From JAILZP01 sp037444185 (lineage in GTDB: Bacteria > Bacillota > Desulfotomaculia > Desulfotomaculales > Desulfocucumaceae): a stretch of DNA of 61,872 nucleotides. Location: NCBI GenBank assembly GCA_037444185.1, contig JBBIMW010000010.1, forward strand, positions 1-61,872. Reading direction: 5' to 3'. Numbering within the stretch: position 1 is the first letter of the stretch; each line of letters opens with the position of its first letter. The notes beneath the pieces are model-generated. The model did not search any database. It was not told where the DNA came from and saw only the letters and a program-made list of their open reading frames with translations. The position numbers and the translations under genes were made by a program. Of this stretch, positions 51,787 to 60,708 are shown piece by piece.

Positions 51787-52749
51787 TCATATCGACAGGA
51801 TGCCGGCAAGGTGATACATGTCCATATCGGCGTCCTTTTTGCCTTTTGTCACGGTTTCCAGGTCCACCGGGACAATCTCTCCGGACACTAAACCCGCCAT
51901 CTTGCATGTTTCTCCATTTATCAGCAGGTCCACCGCCTTGGCGCCCAATCTGCTGGCCAGTATGCGGTCCCAGGCCGTGGGAGTTCCACCCCTCTGCAGG
52001 TGCCCGAGGATGGTTACCTTTGTGTCGAAGCCGGTCAGCTGCTTTATTCTGCTCCCCACTTCCAAGCCGCTGGCGGCCCCCTCGGCCACTATGATGATAC
52101 TGTGCAGCTTGCCTCTTTTGTAGCCACGGTTCAGTTTGTCGCATATCTCTTCCACGCCGGCGGAACGCTCGGGTATCATTATTGTTTCCGCACCGCCGGC
52201 CAGACCTGCGGCCAGGGCGATATGCCCGGACTTCCGGCCCATTACTTCGATAATAAATGTCCTTTCGTGGGAAGTGGCCGTGTCCCGTATTTTGTTTATG
52301 GCGTCCACCACGTTGTTCACCGCGGTGTCAAAGCCTATGGAGAAATCCGTGCCGGGGATGTCGTTGTCAATGGTTCCCGGAACGCAAATCACGGGTATTT
52401 TGTATTCACGGTGGAATTCAAGCCCGCCCCGGAAAGATCCGTCCCCCCCGATAACAACCAGCCCCTGCATATGGAACCTCTTTACGTTCTCATAGGCCTT
52501 CGCCCTACCTTCGGGCAGTTTAAACTCCGCGGATCTGGCCGTCTGTAAAATGGTGCCGCCTCTGTGAATTATATCCGCCACCGACCCCAGATTCATAGGT
52601 ATCATGTCGGCCTCTATAAAACCTGTAAAGCCCCGCTTTATGCCAATTACTTCCATACCGTGGTAGATTGCCTTACGCACCACCGCCCTGATGGCGGCAT
52701 TCATTCCCGGGGAGTCGCCGCCGCTGGTAAGTACTCCGATCCTCTGCAC
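51787..52749 (-). CDS. pfkA: ATP-dependent 6-phosphofructokinase
   Basis: This 320-residue enzyme phosphorylates fructose-6-phosphate. It has GGDSPGMNAAIRA (ATP site), GGDGSFRGG, the catalytic TIDNDIPGTD, MGRKSGHIAL and LGHLQRGGTPTAWDR. Start GTG at 52749 is chosen because AGGAGGG lies 8 bases upstream and the protein then begins MQRIGVLTSGGD, as in other PfkA. A glycine after the ATP loop (GGDGS) marks the ATP, not the pyrophosphate, type. It is followed directly by pyk. Confidence 0.96.
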   Translation of the reverse strand: MQRIGVLTSGGDSPGMNAAIRAVVRKAIYHGMEVIGIKRGFTGFIEADMIPMNLGSVADIIHRGGTILQTARSAEFKLPEGRAKAYENVKRFHMQGLVVIGGDGSFRGGLEFHREYKIPVICVPGTIDNDIPGTDFSIGFDTAVNNVVDAINKIRDTATSHERTFIIEVMGRKSGHIALAAGLAGGAETIMIPERSAGVEEICDKLNRGYKRGKLHSIIIVAEGAASGLEVGSRIKQLTGFDTKVTILGHLQRGGTPTAWDRILASRLGAKAVDLLINGETCKMAGLVSGEIVPVDLETVTKGKKDADMDMYHLAGILSI

Positions 52750-52780
52750 GGACTGCCCTCCTAGAAAATATACTCCAGCG

Positions 52781-52892
52781 CACAAACGGGCACGCCTCCG
52801 CCCGAGACTTCGCCGCGCCTTGCAACAGCCTCGGGCCGTATCCGGGCATACCTTGTTTGATGTGGTACAAATGAGTTTTTCAACACTCTCTT
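52781..52892. repeat. Diverged relative of the 6661-6840 element
   Basis: GCCTCCGCCCGAGACTTCGC, then GCCGTATCCGGGCATACCTT and AAATGAGTTTTTCAACACTC line up with matching blocks at about 6728-6840. One end resembles the inverted-repeat end GAGGCTGTTGAAAAAGT. It fills most of the gap between pfkA and the DUF2007-like gene. Confidence 0.6.
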
Positions 52893-52936
52893 AGTATGAC
52901 TCTTTTCTAAAACAGTTAACAATAAAAGCAATTGTT

Positions 52937-53128
52937 TCACAAGCGGTTGATGATTTCCATGGCCTCCTCCACCTCGGATTCCGGCACCAATACCTCCAGT
53001 GGCCCGCACTCGCCGGTCTGGGACAATCCCACCGATTTCAGCTTAACCAGAAAACCCTCACCGGAAAGTGCTTCTTTTATTTTTTCGGCTTCCTTCTTGT
53101 GAGGCGCAATGTATACTGCGGTCCACAC
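52937..53128 (-). CDS. Small DUF2007-like protein
   Basis: This 63-residue protein starts MWTAVYIAPHKKEAEKIKEAL and ends PESEVEEAMEIINRL, the simple alpha/beta pattern of DUF2007 putative signal-transducing proteins. A GAGGGGG site precedes the ATG. It may be the leading gene before pfkA-pyk, though 187 bases of repeat-rich DNA lie between. The function is unknown. Confidence 0.7.
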   Translation of the reverse strand: MWTAVYIAPHKKEAEKIKEALSGEGFLVKLKSVGLSQTGECGPLEVLVPESEVEEAMEIINRL

Positions 53129-53254
53129 GCGATTACCCCCTCAGCACAACAGGAACACGAATTAGTCTCTTCTACCCCCGACCGGTGTATTCCTTTTATT
53201 TAACAAAAAAATAACCAGAGTTTTCTAGCAACCCTGGGTCTTCCTGCGCAGGAG

Positions 53255-53485
53255 TCAGTCATCATTTCTTATTTTACCATTTTTGGTCAGAACCTCTGCC
53301 TTGCCCCTTATCTTTATTGCCGATGTGTGTTCTGTAAACTGGGCCACCATTATTTCGCCCTTGTCCAGTTTTTCAGAGTGGTGAAATTTGGTGTCTTTGC
53401 CCCGGGTCAGGCCAATTATGGTCACCCCGTTGTCCAGAGCCTTTACCACAATATAGTCCCCGCCTATGTACGGACCATTGTTCAT
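53255..53485 (-). CDS. mtrB: Tryptophan RNA-binding attenuation protein (TRAP)
   Basis: This 76-residue protein forms the 11-mer ring that binds tryptophan and (G/U)AG repeats in trp leader RNA to stop transcription or translation. GLTRGKDTKFHHSEKLDKGE and AQFTEHTSAIKIRG are nearly identical to Bacillus TRAP as I recall it, covering the tryptophan-binding loops and the RNA-contacting lysine and arginine. The ATG at 53485 follows GAGGTG; an ATG 15 bases earlier has no site. No trp gene, mtrA or anti-TRAP gene is nearby, so its targets must be elsewhere. Confidence 0.95.
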   Translation of the reverse strand: MNNGPYIGGDYIVVKALDNGVTIIGLTRGKDTKFHHSEKLDKGEIMVAQFTEHTSAIKIRGKAEVLTKNGKIRNDD

Positions 53486-53630
53486 CCAGCCGCACCTCAC
53501 GTCTTTCCCGGACTCTTAACGAAAATAATAGCACAGGCCCGGCGGTGTTGGCAAGAACAGGACTGATATTTAAAGGCTGCCCATCCGGAACAATTCCGGC
53601 GGGCCGGATTCAGACGGTGAATTGATTATA

Positions 53631-56600
53631 TCACATCTTCGGCATCTGATTAGTCCGTTTCTTAACCTTGACGTTACCGCCGCCCAAAAGTTTGACCATC
53701 TCGCCCAGCAGCGGGCCCGAAAGGTTGGCCCAATTCTCCCTGGGGATTCTCTTCAGTTTGTTTTCCCTGCCGAAATAAATGAACACCTGGGAGTCGCCGG
53801 GGTGGGAGCGGAGGAGCACCTTTATGCTGTCCAATATCTCCGGTGTGGCGTTGTCAACCTTCAGGTACAAATCGCCGCCGGCCTTTCTGGCCAGGGGATG
53901 GACTTCTCTGGCCAGTATTTTGCAGTCGTCCCCGGAATTGCCGGCTTTGCCCGCAACGGCCAGAACCGCATCGTTTATGATGTGCTTGCCGAATTCCCGG
54001 TAGACTTTTGGAAAGAAAACCACTTCCACGCTTCCGGTGAGATCTTCCAAATTGCCGAAGGCCATCGGCTCACCTCTCCTGGTGGTTATTTTTTTTACCG
54101 AAGTAATCATCCCGCCGCAAATGATTTCGGTCTCACTCTCCAGTTCCTTTATTTCCGCCACGGTAATCCCGGCCAGGTCCGCGAGGGATTGCCGGTATTC
54201 CATCAGCGGGTGGCCGCTGAGGTAAAAGCCCACTGACTCCTTCTCCATGGCCAGCAGGTCACTGCCGGAGAATTCCTGTACATCGGGCATATTCAGGGTT
54301 ATGTCCCGCCTTGCCTCGTCGCCCCAGAAATCCAAAAGTGACAGCTGCCCGTTGGCCCGGTTCTTTTGAGACTGCTGGGCCAGATTCAGCCCGGCGTCCA
54401 GTGAGGCCATCAGCTGGGCCCTGCGCAGTCCCAGGGAATCCATGGCCCCGGACTTGATCAGGCTCTCCATCACCCGTCTGTTCACCACTCTGGTGTCCAG
54501 GCGGCTGCATAGTTCGGCGAAACTCCTGTATGGCCCGCCCTTTTCCCTGACCGATATGATGGCCTCCACCGCGCCCAGCCCCACATTTTTGATGGCGGCC
54601 AGTCCGAAGCGGATGCTGTTTCCGACCACGGAAAAGCTTTCCCGGCTCTGGTTGATGTCCGGCGGCAGCACTGCGATGCCCATCCGGCGGCATTCTTCTA
54701 TATAAAGGGCCACCTTGTCGGTGTTGTCCCGCACCGAGGTCAGCAGCGCCGCCATGAACTCCACCGGATAGTTGGCCTTGAGATATGCCGTCTGGTAGGA
54801 TACCATGGCGTAGGCCGCCGAATGGCTTTTGTTAAAGCCGTACCCGGCGAAATATTCCATCAGGTCAAATATTTGCCCTGCGATTTCTGCGTCAATGTTG
54901 TTCTTAACGGCTCCCTCCACGAATTGCGTCCGCAGCCCGGCGATGATCTCCGGCTTTTTTTTGCCCATGGCCCGGCGCAGCATGTCGGCCTCTCCCAAGG
55001 TGAAGCCTGCCAGGTCGGAGGCTATGCGCATGACCTGCTCCTGGTAAAGTATTACTCCGTAGGTGTCCTTCAGAATGGGCTCCAGCATTGGGTGGAGGTA
55101 GGTTGCCTTGCGCAGCCCGTTTTTGTTGGCGATGAAATCATTGACCATGCCGCTTCCCAGGGGGCCGGGGCGGTACAGCGCCACCAAGGCCACAATGTCC
55201 TCAAACACCCCCGGCTTAAGTTCCCTTAAAATGGCCTTCATGCCGCTACTTTCCAGCTGAAACACTCCTGTACCCTCGCCCCGGCTGAGCAGTTCATAGG
55301 TTTTTGTGTCGTCCAGCGGTATCCGGTCTATGTCCAGGTTGGCGGATCTGTTCCCGTTGACGGCCTTGGTGGCGTCGTCTATCACTGTCAGGGTGCGCAG
55401 CCCCAGCAAGTCCATTTTTAACAGTCCCAGCTCTTCTACCTGATCCTTGGCGAACTGGGTGGTCAGGGGACCGTTGGCGGCCTTGTATATTGGCAGATAG
55501 TGGGTCAGGGACTCCCTGGTGATGACCACTCCAGCGGCATGGGTGGAGGCGTGCCTGGGCATTCCTTCCAGCAGCCCGGCCATGTCGATGAGTTTTCTAA
55601 CATGACCGTTGTCTTCGTATAGTTCCCTCAGTTCCGCCGAGTCATCCAGGGCCTTTTCTATGGTTATGTGCAGCTCGGCCGGCACCAGCTTGGCCACTTT
55701 GTCCACTTCGCTGTATGGCATATTGAGGACCCTTCCCACATCCCTGATGGCGGCCCTGGCAGCCATGGTGCCGAAGGTGGCGATCTGCGCCACCCTGTCC
55801 GCCCCGTACTTCCGGGTCACATAATTAATGATCTCCCCCCGGCGCTCGAAGCAGAAGTCAATGTCTATGTCCGGCATGGACACTCTTTCCGGGTTGAGGA
55901 ACCTTTCGAATAGAAGTCCGTATTTCAACGGGTCGATATTGGTAATTCCAAGGGAGTAGGCCACCAGGCTGCCGGCGGCCGATCCCCTGCCGGGTCCCAC
56001 CGGTATGCCGTTTTGCCTTGCATAATGTATGAGATCCCACACTATGAGGAAATAGGCTGAATAGTCCATCTGCCTGATTACTTTTAACTCGAATTCCAGT
56101 CTTTTGCCGACGAAACCGGAAATATCCCGGTATCGTCTCCTGAGTCCATCCCGGCATAGTATCTCCAGATATGTGTCCACCGTTTCACCCTCGGGCACCG
56201 CATACACCGGGAGGTGAAGATTGCCGAAGGCCAGGCTTACATTGCACCGCTGGGCGATCTCAACCGTAACGTCCAGGGCCGGGCGGATTTCCCCAAACAG
56301 CAGTTCCAGTTCCTCCCGGCTTTTGAGGTACAGCTCCCGGGACTGGAACTTCATCCTGTTGGGATCGTCCACGGTTTTACCGGTCTGGATGCACAACAGC
56401 ACGTCCTGCATCTCGGCGTGTTCTCTGTTCACATAGTGGACGTCGTTGGTGACCACCAGGGGGATGCCGATGTGCCTGCCGATCCTGATCAATTCCCGGT
56501 TGGCCGTGGCTTGCTCTTCAAGTCCGTGGTCCTGGAGCTCCAGGTAAAAATTGTCCTCTCCGAATATATCCCGGTATTCCGCAGCTGCTTTCAGTGCCTC

Positions 56601-57056
56601 TTCCGGCTGCCCGGCCAACACTCTGGCGGACACTTCCCCGGCTGTGCAGCCCGACAGAGCGATAATACCGCCGCTGTGCTCAGCCAGGACAGCCTTGTCC
56701 ACCCGGGGCTTGTAATAAAAGCCGTCGGTATATCCCATAGAAACAAGCTTCAGCAGATTTTTGTAGCCCTTTTCGTTTTCCGCCAGAAGCACCAGGTGGT
56801 AAAGGCTGTCGTCCACCTTGGGGGCGCGGTGGGCCATGGTCCTGGGCGCCACATAAACTTCGCAGCCCAGTACCGGCTTTATTCCCTCCTTATTGCACGC
56901 TTTGTAAAAATCCACTATTCCGAACATTGATCCGTGGTCGGTTATTGCCAATGCCGGCATGCCCATCCCGGCGGCTTTTTTGACCACCTGCTTGATCCGG
57001 GCCGCCCCGTCCAGCAGGCTGTATTCGGTATGCAGGTGCAGATGAACGAAAGACAA
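53631..57056 (-). CDS. dnaE: DNA polymerase III alpha subunit DnaE
   Basis: This 1141-residue replicative polymerase starts with a PHP domain (FVHLHLHTEYSLLDGA, ITDHGSMFG). The polymerase palm follows with GPGRGSAAGSLVAY and the catalytic PDIDIDFCFERR (about 395). Then come KSHSAAYAMVSYQTAY, helix-hairpin-helix segments and a C-terminal OB fold (ICGGMITSVKKITTR). It belongs to the DnaE1/DnaE3 type rather than PolC. It is 62 bases downstream of a sigma-54 activator gene, with a TCAATAAA/TTTATTGA hairpin between. It is probably expressed on its own. Confidence 0.96.
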   Translation of the reverse strand: MSFVHLHLHTEYSLLDGAARIKQVVKKAAGMGMPALAITDHGSMFGIVDFYKACNKEGIKPVLGCEVYVAPRTMAHRAPKVDDSLYHLVLLAENEKGYKNLLKLVSMGYTDGFYYKPRVDKAVLAEHSGGIIALSGCTAGEVSARVLAGQPEEALKAAAEYRDIFGEDNFYLELQDHGLEEQATANRELIRIGRHIGIPLVVTNDVHYVNREHAEMQDVLLCIQTGKTVDDPNRMKFQSRELYLKSREELELLFGEIRPALDVTVEIAQRCNVSLAFGNLHLPVYAVPEGETVDTYLEILCRDGLRRRYRDISGFVGKRLEFELKVIRQMDYSAYFLIVWDLIHYARQNGIPVGPGRGSAAGSLVAYSLGITNIDPLKYGLLFERFLNPERVSMPDIDIDFCFERRGEIINYVTRKYGADRVAQIATFGTMAARAAIRDVGRVLNMPYSEVDKVAKLVPAELHITIEKALDDSAELRELYEDNGHVRKLIDMAGLLEGMPRHASTHAAGVVITRESLTHYLPIYKAANGPLTTQFAKDQVEELGLLKMDLLGLRTLTVIDDATKAVNGNRSANLDIDRIPLDDTKTYELLSRGEGTGVFQLESSGMKAILRELKPGVFEDIVALVALYRPGPLGSGMVNDFIANKNGLRKATYLHPMLEPILKDTYGVILYQEQVMRIASDLAGFTLGEADMLRRAMGKKKPEIIAGLRTQFVEGAVKNNIDAEIAGQIFDLMEYFAGYGFNKSHSAAYAMVSYQTAYLKANYPVEFMAALLTSVRDNTDKVALYIEECRRMGIAVLPPDINQSRESFSVVGNSIRFGLAAIKNVGLGAVEAIISVREKGGPYRSFAELCSRLDTRVVNRRVMESLIKSGAMDSLGLRRAQLMASLDAGLNLAQQSQKNRANGQLSLLDFWGDEARRDITLNMPDVQEFSGSDLLAMEKESVGFYLSGHPLMEYRQSLADLAGITVAEIKELESETEIICGGMITSVKKITTRRGEPMAFGNLEDLTGSVEVVFFPKVYREFGKHIINDAVLAVAGKAGNSGDDCKILAREVHPLARKAGGDLYLKVDNATPEILDSIKVLLRSHPGDSQVFIYFGRENKLKRIPRENWANLSGPLLGEMVKLLGGGNVKVKKRTNQMPKM

Positions 57057-57071
57057 TACAAACGACCTCCG

Positions 57072-57107
57072 GTCAATAAATGAAAGGCGGCTTTTTTGTG
57101 TTTATTG
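57072..57107. terminator. Hairpin between sigma-54 activator and dnaE
   Basis: TCAATAAA and TTTATTGA form an 8-bp stem, with GGCGGCTTTTTTG inside the loop. It probably separates the activator transcript from dnaE. Confidence 0.5.
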
Positions 57108-57118
57108 ATCAGGACAGG

Positions 57119-58870
57119 TTACGGATCGCCATTTATACCGTATTGCTTCATTTTTTTATACAGCCACGCCCGGGAAATGCCAAGCAGTTTGGCCGCCCGC
57201 ATCTTGTTGCCCCCGGAGGCTGCCAGGGCCTCCATGATGGCCTCCTTCTCCACCCGGTCCAGCAGAGCCGGCAGTCCCTTCTCGGCAGGGGATCTCCTGG
57301 CTCCTTTACCCAGCTTCTGTAAGTATTGTGGCAGGTGGGACAGGCAGATGTACTGCCCGTCCACCATGTTGAAGGCCCTTTCGATGGTGTTCTCCAGTTC
57401 CCTGACGTTACCCGGCCAGCTGTAACCGTGGAACAGGTTCCACACTTCCTTGTCCAGATCCTGCACATTCAGGCCGAATTCAACGTTGTACTTGTTTATA
57501 AAGTGCATGGCCAGCTCTTCTATGTCTTCCATCCTGTCCCGCAGGGGAGGGATGGTAAGGGACACCACATTCAGGCGGTAGTACAGGTCCTGGCGGAACC
57601 TCCCTTCACTGATCAGATCTTCCAGGGAACGGTTGGTGGCGGCCACCACTCTGACGTCCACCGGCCGGGGCAGATTCTCTCCCAGGCGCTCTATTTCCTT
57701 CTCCTGCAACACCCTTAAAAGCTTTGACTGCATGGACACCGGCATGTCGCCGATTTCGTCAAGGAATATGGTGCCCCCGTTGGCCTGCTCGAATTTGCCT
57801 ATTTTCCCGCCTCTCCGGGCGCCGGTGAAGGCTCCGTCCCGGTAACCGAAGAGCTCGGATTCCAGAAGGCTTTCCGGTACAGCGGCGCAGTTTACTTTTA
57901 CGAATTGCCCGAATCGGCGCGGAGACCCGGAATGCAGGGCGTGGGCCATCAACTCCTTGCCGGTGCCGCTTTCACCGCTGATCAGCACCGTGGACGGCCC
58001 CTGGGCGATCCTTCTCACCACGTCTTTAAGACGGGCCATCACCGGGCTGTTGCCTATCAGGTTCTCGATGGTATAGCGGGCGCCCTGCGCCCTTTCCAGT
58101 TCGCTTTTGTAATAAGTCAGCTCCCGGTTTAGCGCATGTATCTTTTCCGCCAATGAGACCAGCTGGCTGACGTCTTTGAAAATAACTTTGCATACGTAAC
58201 CGAATATTTTCCCGTCCTTCCGGATGGGATAGCGCATAATTACGGTTTCCCTTCCGTTTATGCGGTCTATCTCGGCCTCGTGGGGCCTGCCGGTCCGGCG
58301 CATGGGGTGCAGCCGGGTTTCCTTCACCATTTCTGTAACGGGCCTACCCATGGCGGTTTCCGGCGACGGCAGGTCCAGCAGCTCGGCGAAGGCTTGGTTG
58401 ATCATGATGATGTTGCCGTCGTTGTTTACCGCCATAAAACCGTCGTGGGCACTGTCAAATATGGTCTGAAGGGTGCCTTTCAGCTCCTTGACCACCTCCA
58501 ATTCCTCCGCCAGATGTTGCAGCTCGGTAATTTCCTGGGCGACGCCGATGGCCCCGATAATGCTGTCGCCCTTTATTATGGGAGTTCTGTTGACCACGTA
58601 CAGGGAGTTGCCCACCACAAACTTTCTGCCGATGTGGGACTTGCCGGTTTTCAAAACCTTCATCAGTCCGGTGCCCGGTATCACGTCGTTGATTAAAAGG
58701 CCCATGGCCTTCTCGGCCTTGATGCCGAAGACCCGTTCACAGGCGGAGTTGAAAATATTGATCCTTCCCTGGATGTCTATGCCCATGACAATATTATGAA
58801 TGGAATGAAGGGCCGCCAGTTCGTCTATAGACGTGCCTCCGGTCGGATTTTCAGCTCCCAAGGGCCCCAC
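57119..58870 (-). CDS. Double-PAS sigma-54 activator
   Basis: The protein has 583 residues. PAS domains lie at about 15-125 and 135-245. The AAA+ domain has GESGTGKE, GAFTGA and DEIGDMP. A Fis-type helix-turn-helix closes the protein (GNKMRAAKLLGISRAWLYKK). It starts at GTG 58870 behind a G-rich site. The second PAS region and the VCKVIFKDVSQLVSL linker resemble activators that sense small molecules. The target is not obvious, since neither flank is catabolic; it may act on a distant aromatic operon. Confidence 0.92.
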   Translation of the reverse strand: MGPLGAENPTGGTSIDELAALHSIHNIVMGIDIQGRINIFNSACERVFGIKAEKAMGLLINDVIPGTGLMKVLKTGKSHIGRKFVVGNSLYVVNRTPIIKGDSIIGAIGVAQEITELQHLAEELEVVKELKGTLQTIFDSAHDGFMAVNNDGNIIMINQAFAELLDLPSPETAMGRPVTEMVKETRLHPMRRTGRPHEAEIDRINGRETVIMRYPIRKDGKIFGYVCKVIFKDVSQLVSLAEKIHALNRELTYYKSELERAQGARYTIENLIGNSPVMARLKDVVRRIAQGPSTVLISGESGTGKELMAHALHSGSPRRFGQFVKVNCAAVPESLLESELFGYRDGAFTGARRGGKIGKFEQANGGTIFLDEIGDMPVSMQSKLLRVLQEKEIERLGENLPRPVDVRVVAATNRSLEDLISEGRFRQDLYYRLNVVSLTIPPLRDRMEDIEELAMHFINKYNVEFGLNVQDLDKEVWNLFHGYSWPGNVRELENTIERAFNMVDGQYICLSHLPQYLQKLGKGARRSPAEKGLPALLDRVEKEAIMEALAASGGNKMRAAKLLGISRAWLYKKMKQYGINGDP

Positions 58871-58896
58871 CCCCTACTGCAATGTATTTTATTATA

Positions 58897-59592
58897 TTAT
58901 TCGGTGGCCGCCTCCCAATCCGGCTTTGATGAAGGCTGTCCGCCTTTGTCACCGGGGCATAAATCCTGCAGTGGGCACTCCCCGCACAGAGGACGGATCG
59001 CCCGGCAAACCTTCCGGCCGTGCAATATAAGGCAATGGTGCATGGGGGCCAGGAATTCCACAGGCAAAACCTGTAAAAGGCCCCTTTCCACCGCTGCCGG
59101 GGTCTTGCCGGATGAAAGGCCCAGTCTCCGGGAAGTCCTGAACACATGGGTATCCACCGGCATCACCGGTTTGTTGAAGGCCACATTAAGCACAACATTG
59201 GCCGTTTTTCTGCCCACTCCGGGGAGAGCCTCCAGGGACTCCCGGTCCTCCGGCACCCGGGAATTATATTTGTTCACCAGTATCCGGCTGGTTTCAACGA
59301 TATTTTTGCTCTTGTTGCTGTATAGTCCGCACCCTTTGATTTGCCGGGCCAGCGCTTCCCATTCCAGGGCTGCGAAATCCTCCGGCCCGCTATATTTCTT
59401 AAAAAGATTTCCGGTGATTTTATTGACCTGCTGATCTGTGCATCTGGCGGAAAGCATGACAGCCACCAGCAACTGGAAAGTGCTTCCGTATTTGAGTCCG
59501 GTTCCGGCGCCGGGATACATCCGGACCAGCCTTTCCGTAATCTCCAGTATCCTTCCGCTGTCATCGGCATTGCAATTCCTTGTTTTTACCAT
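58897..59592 (-). CDS. nth: Endonuclease III (DNA glycosylase/AP lyase)
   Basis: This 231-residue repair enzyme removes oxidised pyrimidines. The helix-hairpin-helix LPGVGRKTANVVLN contains the catalytic lysine, PVDTHVFRTSRRLG the aspartate, and the C-terminal [4Fe-4S] ligands read CRAIRPLCGECPLQDLC (C-X6-C-X2-C-X5-C). All key residues are present. It is followed by the sigma-54 activator 26 bases later and preceded by an AT-rich gap. Confidence 0.96.
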   Translation of the reverse strand: MVKTRNCNADDSGRILEITERLVRMYPGAGTGLKYGSTFQLLVAVMLSARCTDQQVNKITGNLFKKYSGPEDFAALEWEALARQIKGCGLYSNKSKNIVETSRILVNKYNSRVPEDRESLEALPGVGRKTANVVLNVAFNKPVMPVDTHVFRTSRRLGLSSGKTPAAVERGLLQVLPVEFLAPMHHCLILHGRKVCRAIRPLCGECPLQDLCPGDKGGQPSSKPDWEAATE

Positions 59593-59865
59593 GCCTATCT
59601 CCTGACAAAATAAGTAACCCAGAATGCTCTATATGAGATGTTTTCAGGATATTATCAATATTATCACCGTATCCGTAAATTAAAAAGAATGGAAATGTAT
59701 TTTTATTTTATTTGTAGGAATAATATCTTTGTTGTTAATTAGCCGCCGGAAGAACCGTTTGTGCCGATTATAACAAGCCCGCCTCCGGCAATACTATACC
59801 AGCACATATACGTAAGGACTTCGCATTATATCAATTTATATCAATCACCAAGGGAGGGGTACCTA
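59593..59865. other. AT-rich divergent promoter region
   Basis: No gene. AT-rich sequence (59640-59745) should hold the promoters of nth (leftward) and the DUF4912 gene (rightward). AGGGAGGGG at 59850-59858 is the ribosome binding site of the latter. Confidence 0.6.
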
Positions 59866-60573
59866 ATGACAGCATCTGTACTGCTGTTTATAGGGGCTGC
59901 CGCGATACTGCTCCTGGCAGTTTTTTTATGGCCGCTGACCGGGCTGCGGCCTTTTCGGAGGCCCCGGGGCGTCCAGGGGTCACCCGGCTTTTCTGAAGAG
60001 TGCGCCGGGGAATTGGCCGTACCGATAAAACATCATCAGCTGGAACCCGTGCCGGATTTGCCGGGCTCCTACGGTGCGGACAGGCTGGTGCTGTTGGTCA
60101 GGGATCCGTATTGGCTGTATGCGTACTGGGAAATTACGGCCACCAAAATGGAAGAGATCGCCTCCCTGCATAGCAGCTTGGTTTGGGGCGCCAGGCCGGT
60201 ACTGAGAGTGTACGATGTTACAGGCGTTGAGTTCAACGGCAGCAACGCCAACTGTTTTTTTGACTGCATCCTCGGCGAGCGGACGGAAAGCTGGCACATA
60301 AATGTTTCTCATGCCAACCGGACTTACTGTGTAGACGTGGGCAGGCTGTTCCCCGACGGAAGTTTTGTCACCATACTGCGGTCGAACTATGTAACCACCC
60401 CGAGGGACGGCCTGTCCGACAACCTGGATGAAGAATGGATGTGGATTGAAGGCATATACCGCTCTGTGAAAATACAGACCGGCGTGAGTTCGCCCATGAT
60501 CGTTGAGGAAATAAATGAGCGTATGGGGAAGGCCCCCTTGGGCATTAGTTCGCCGGGATTTCACAGCCCCTAG
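59866..60573 (+). CDS. DUF4912 protein with N-terminal membrane anchor
   Basis: This 235-residue protein starts at the ATG at 59866 behind AGGGAGGGG. Residues 4-25 form a hydrophobic anchor. A DUF4912 domain follows (LPGSYGADRLVLLVRDPYWLYAYWEIT, then VNVSHANRTYCVDVG-like and FVTILRSNYVTTPRDG). DUF4912 is often found beside GH57 alpha-glucan enzymes, as here (gene at 60709), and has a carbohydrate-binding-module look. A role in glycogen handling is inference. Confidence 0.85.
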   Translation: MTASVLLFIGAAAILLLAVFLWPLTGLRPFRRPRGVQGSPGFSEECAGELAVPIKHHQLEPVPDLPGSYGADRLVLLVRDPYWLYAYWEITATKMEEIASLHSSLVWGARPVLRVYDVTGVEFNGSNANCFFDCILGERTESWHINVSHANRTYCVDVGRLFPDGSFVTILRSNYVTTPRDGLSDNLDEEWMWIEGIYRSVKIQTGVSSPMIVEEINERMGKAPLGISSPGFHSP

Positions 60574-60635
60574 CGAACCCCCATGCATATAAAACTTATA
60601 CACAAGTAATAATGCAAGCATAGTTTCCTATGAAT
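60574..60635 (-). repeat. DnaA-box-bearing dispersed repeat, reverse copy
   Basis: The reverse complement of 31969-32031 with few changes. TTATACACA at 60596-60604 still fits TTATNCACA. It directly follows the DUF4912 stop and is followed by a shortened TCGCCCNNNGGGCGA repeat (60638-60672). Confidence 0.85.
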
Positions 60636-60637
60636 GA

Positions 60638-60672
60638 ACAAATTCGCCCTGCGGGCGAAGGGAATCCAGTGT
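60638..60672 (-). repeat. TCGCCC...GGGCGA repeat, copy C (short)
   Basis: ACAAATTCGCCCTGCGGGCGAAGGGAATCCAG is a shortened relative of 49180-49212 and of the end of 18293-18348. Confidence 0.7.
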
Positions 60673-60708
60673 GCATTTAAGAATACTTCTTGTGAACCGG
60701 AGGCGGAT

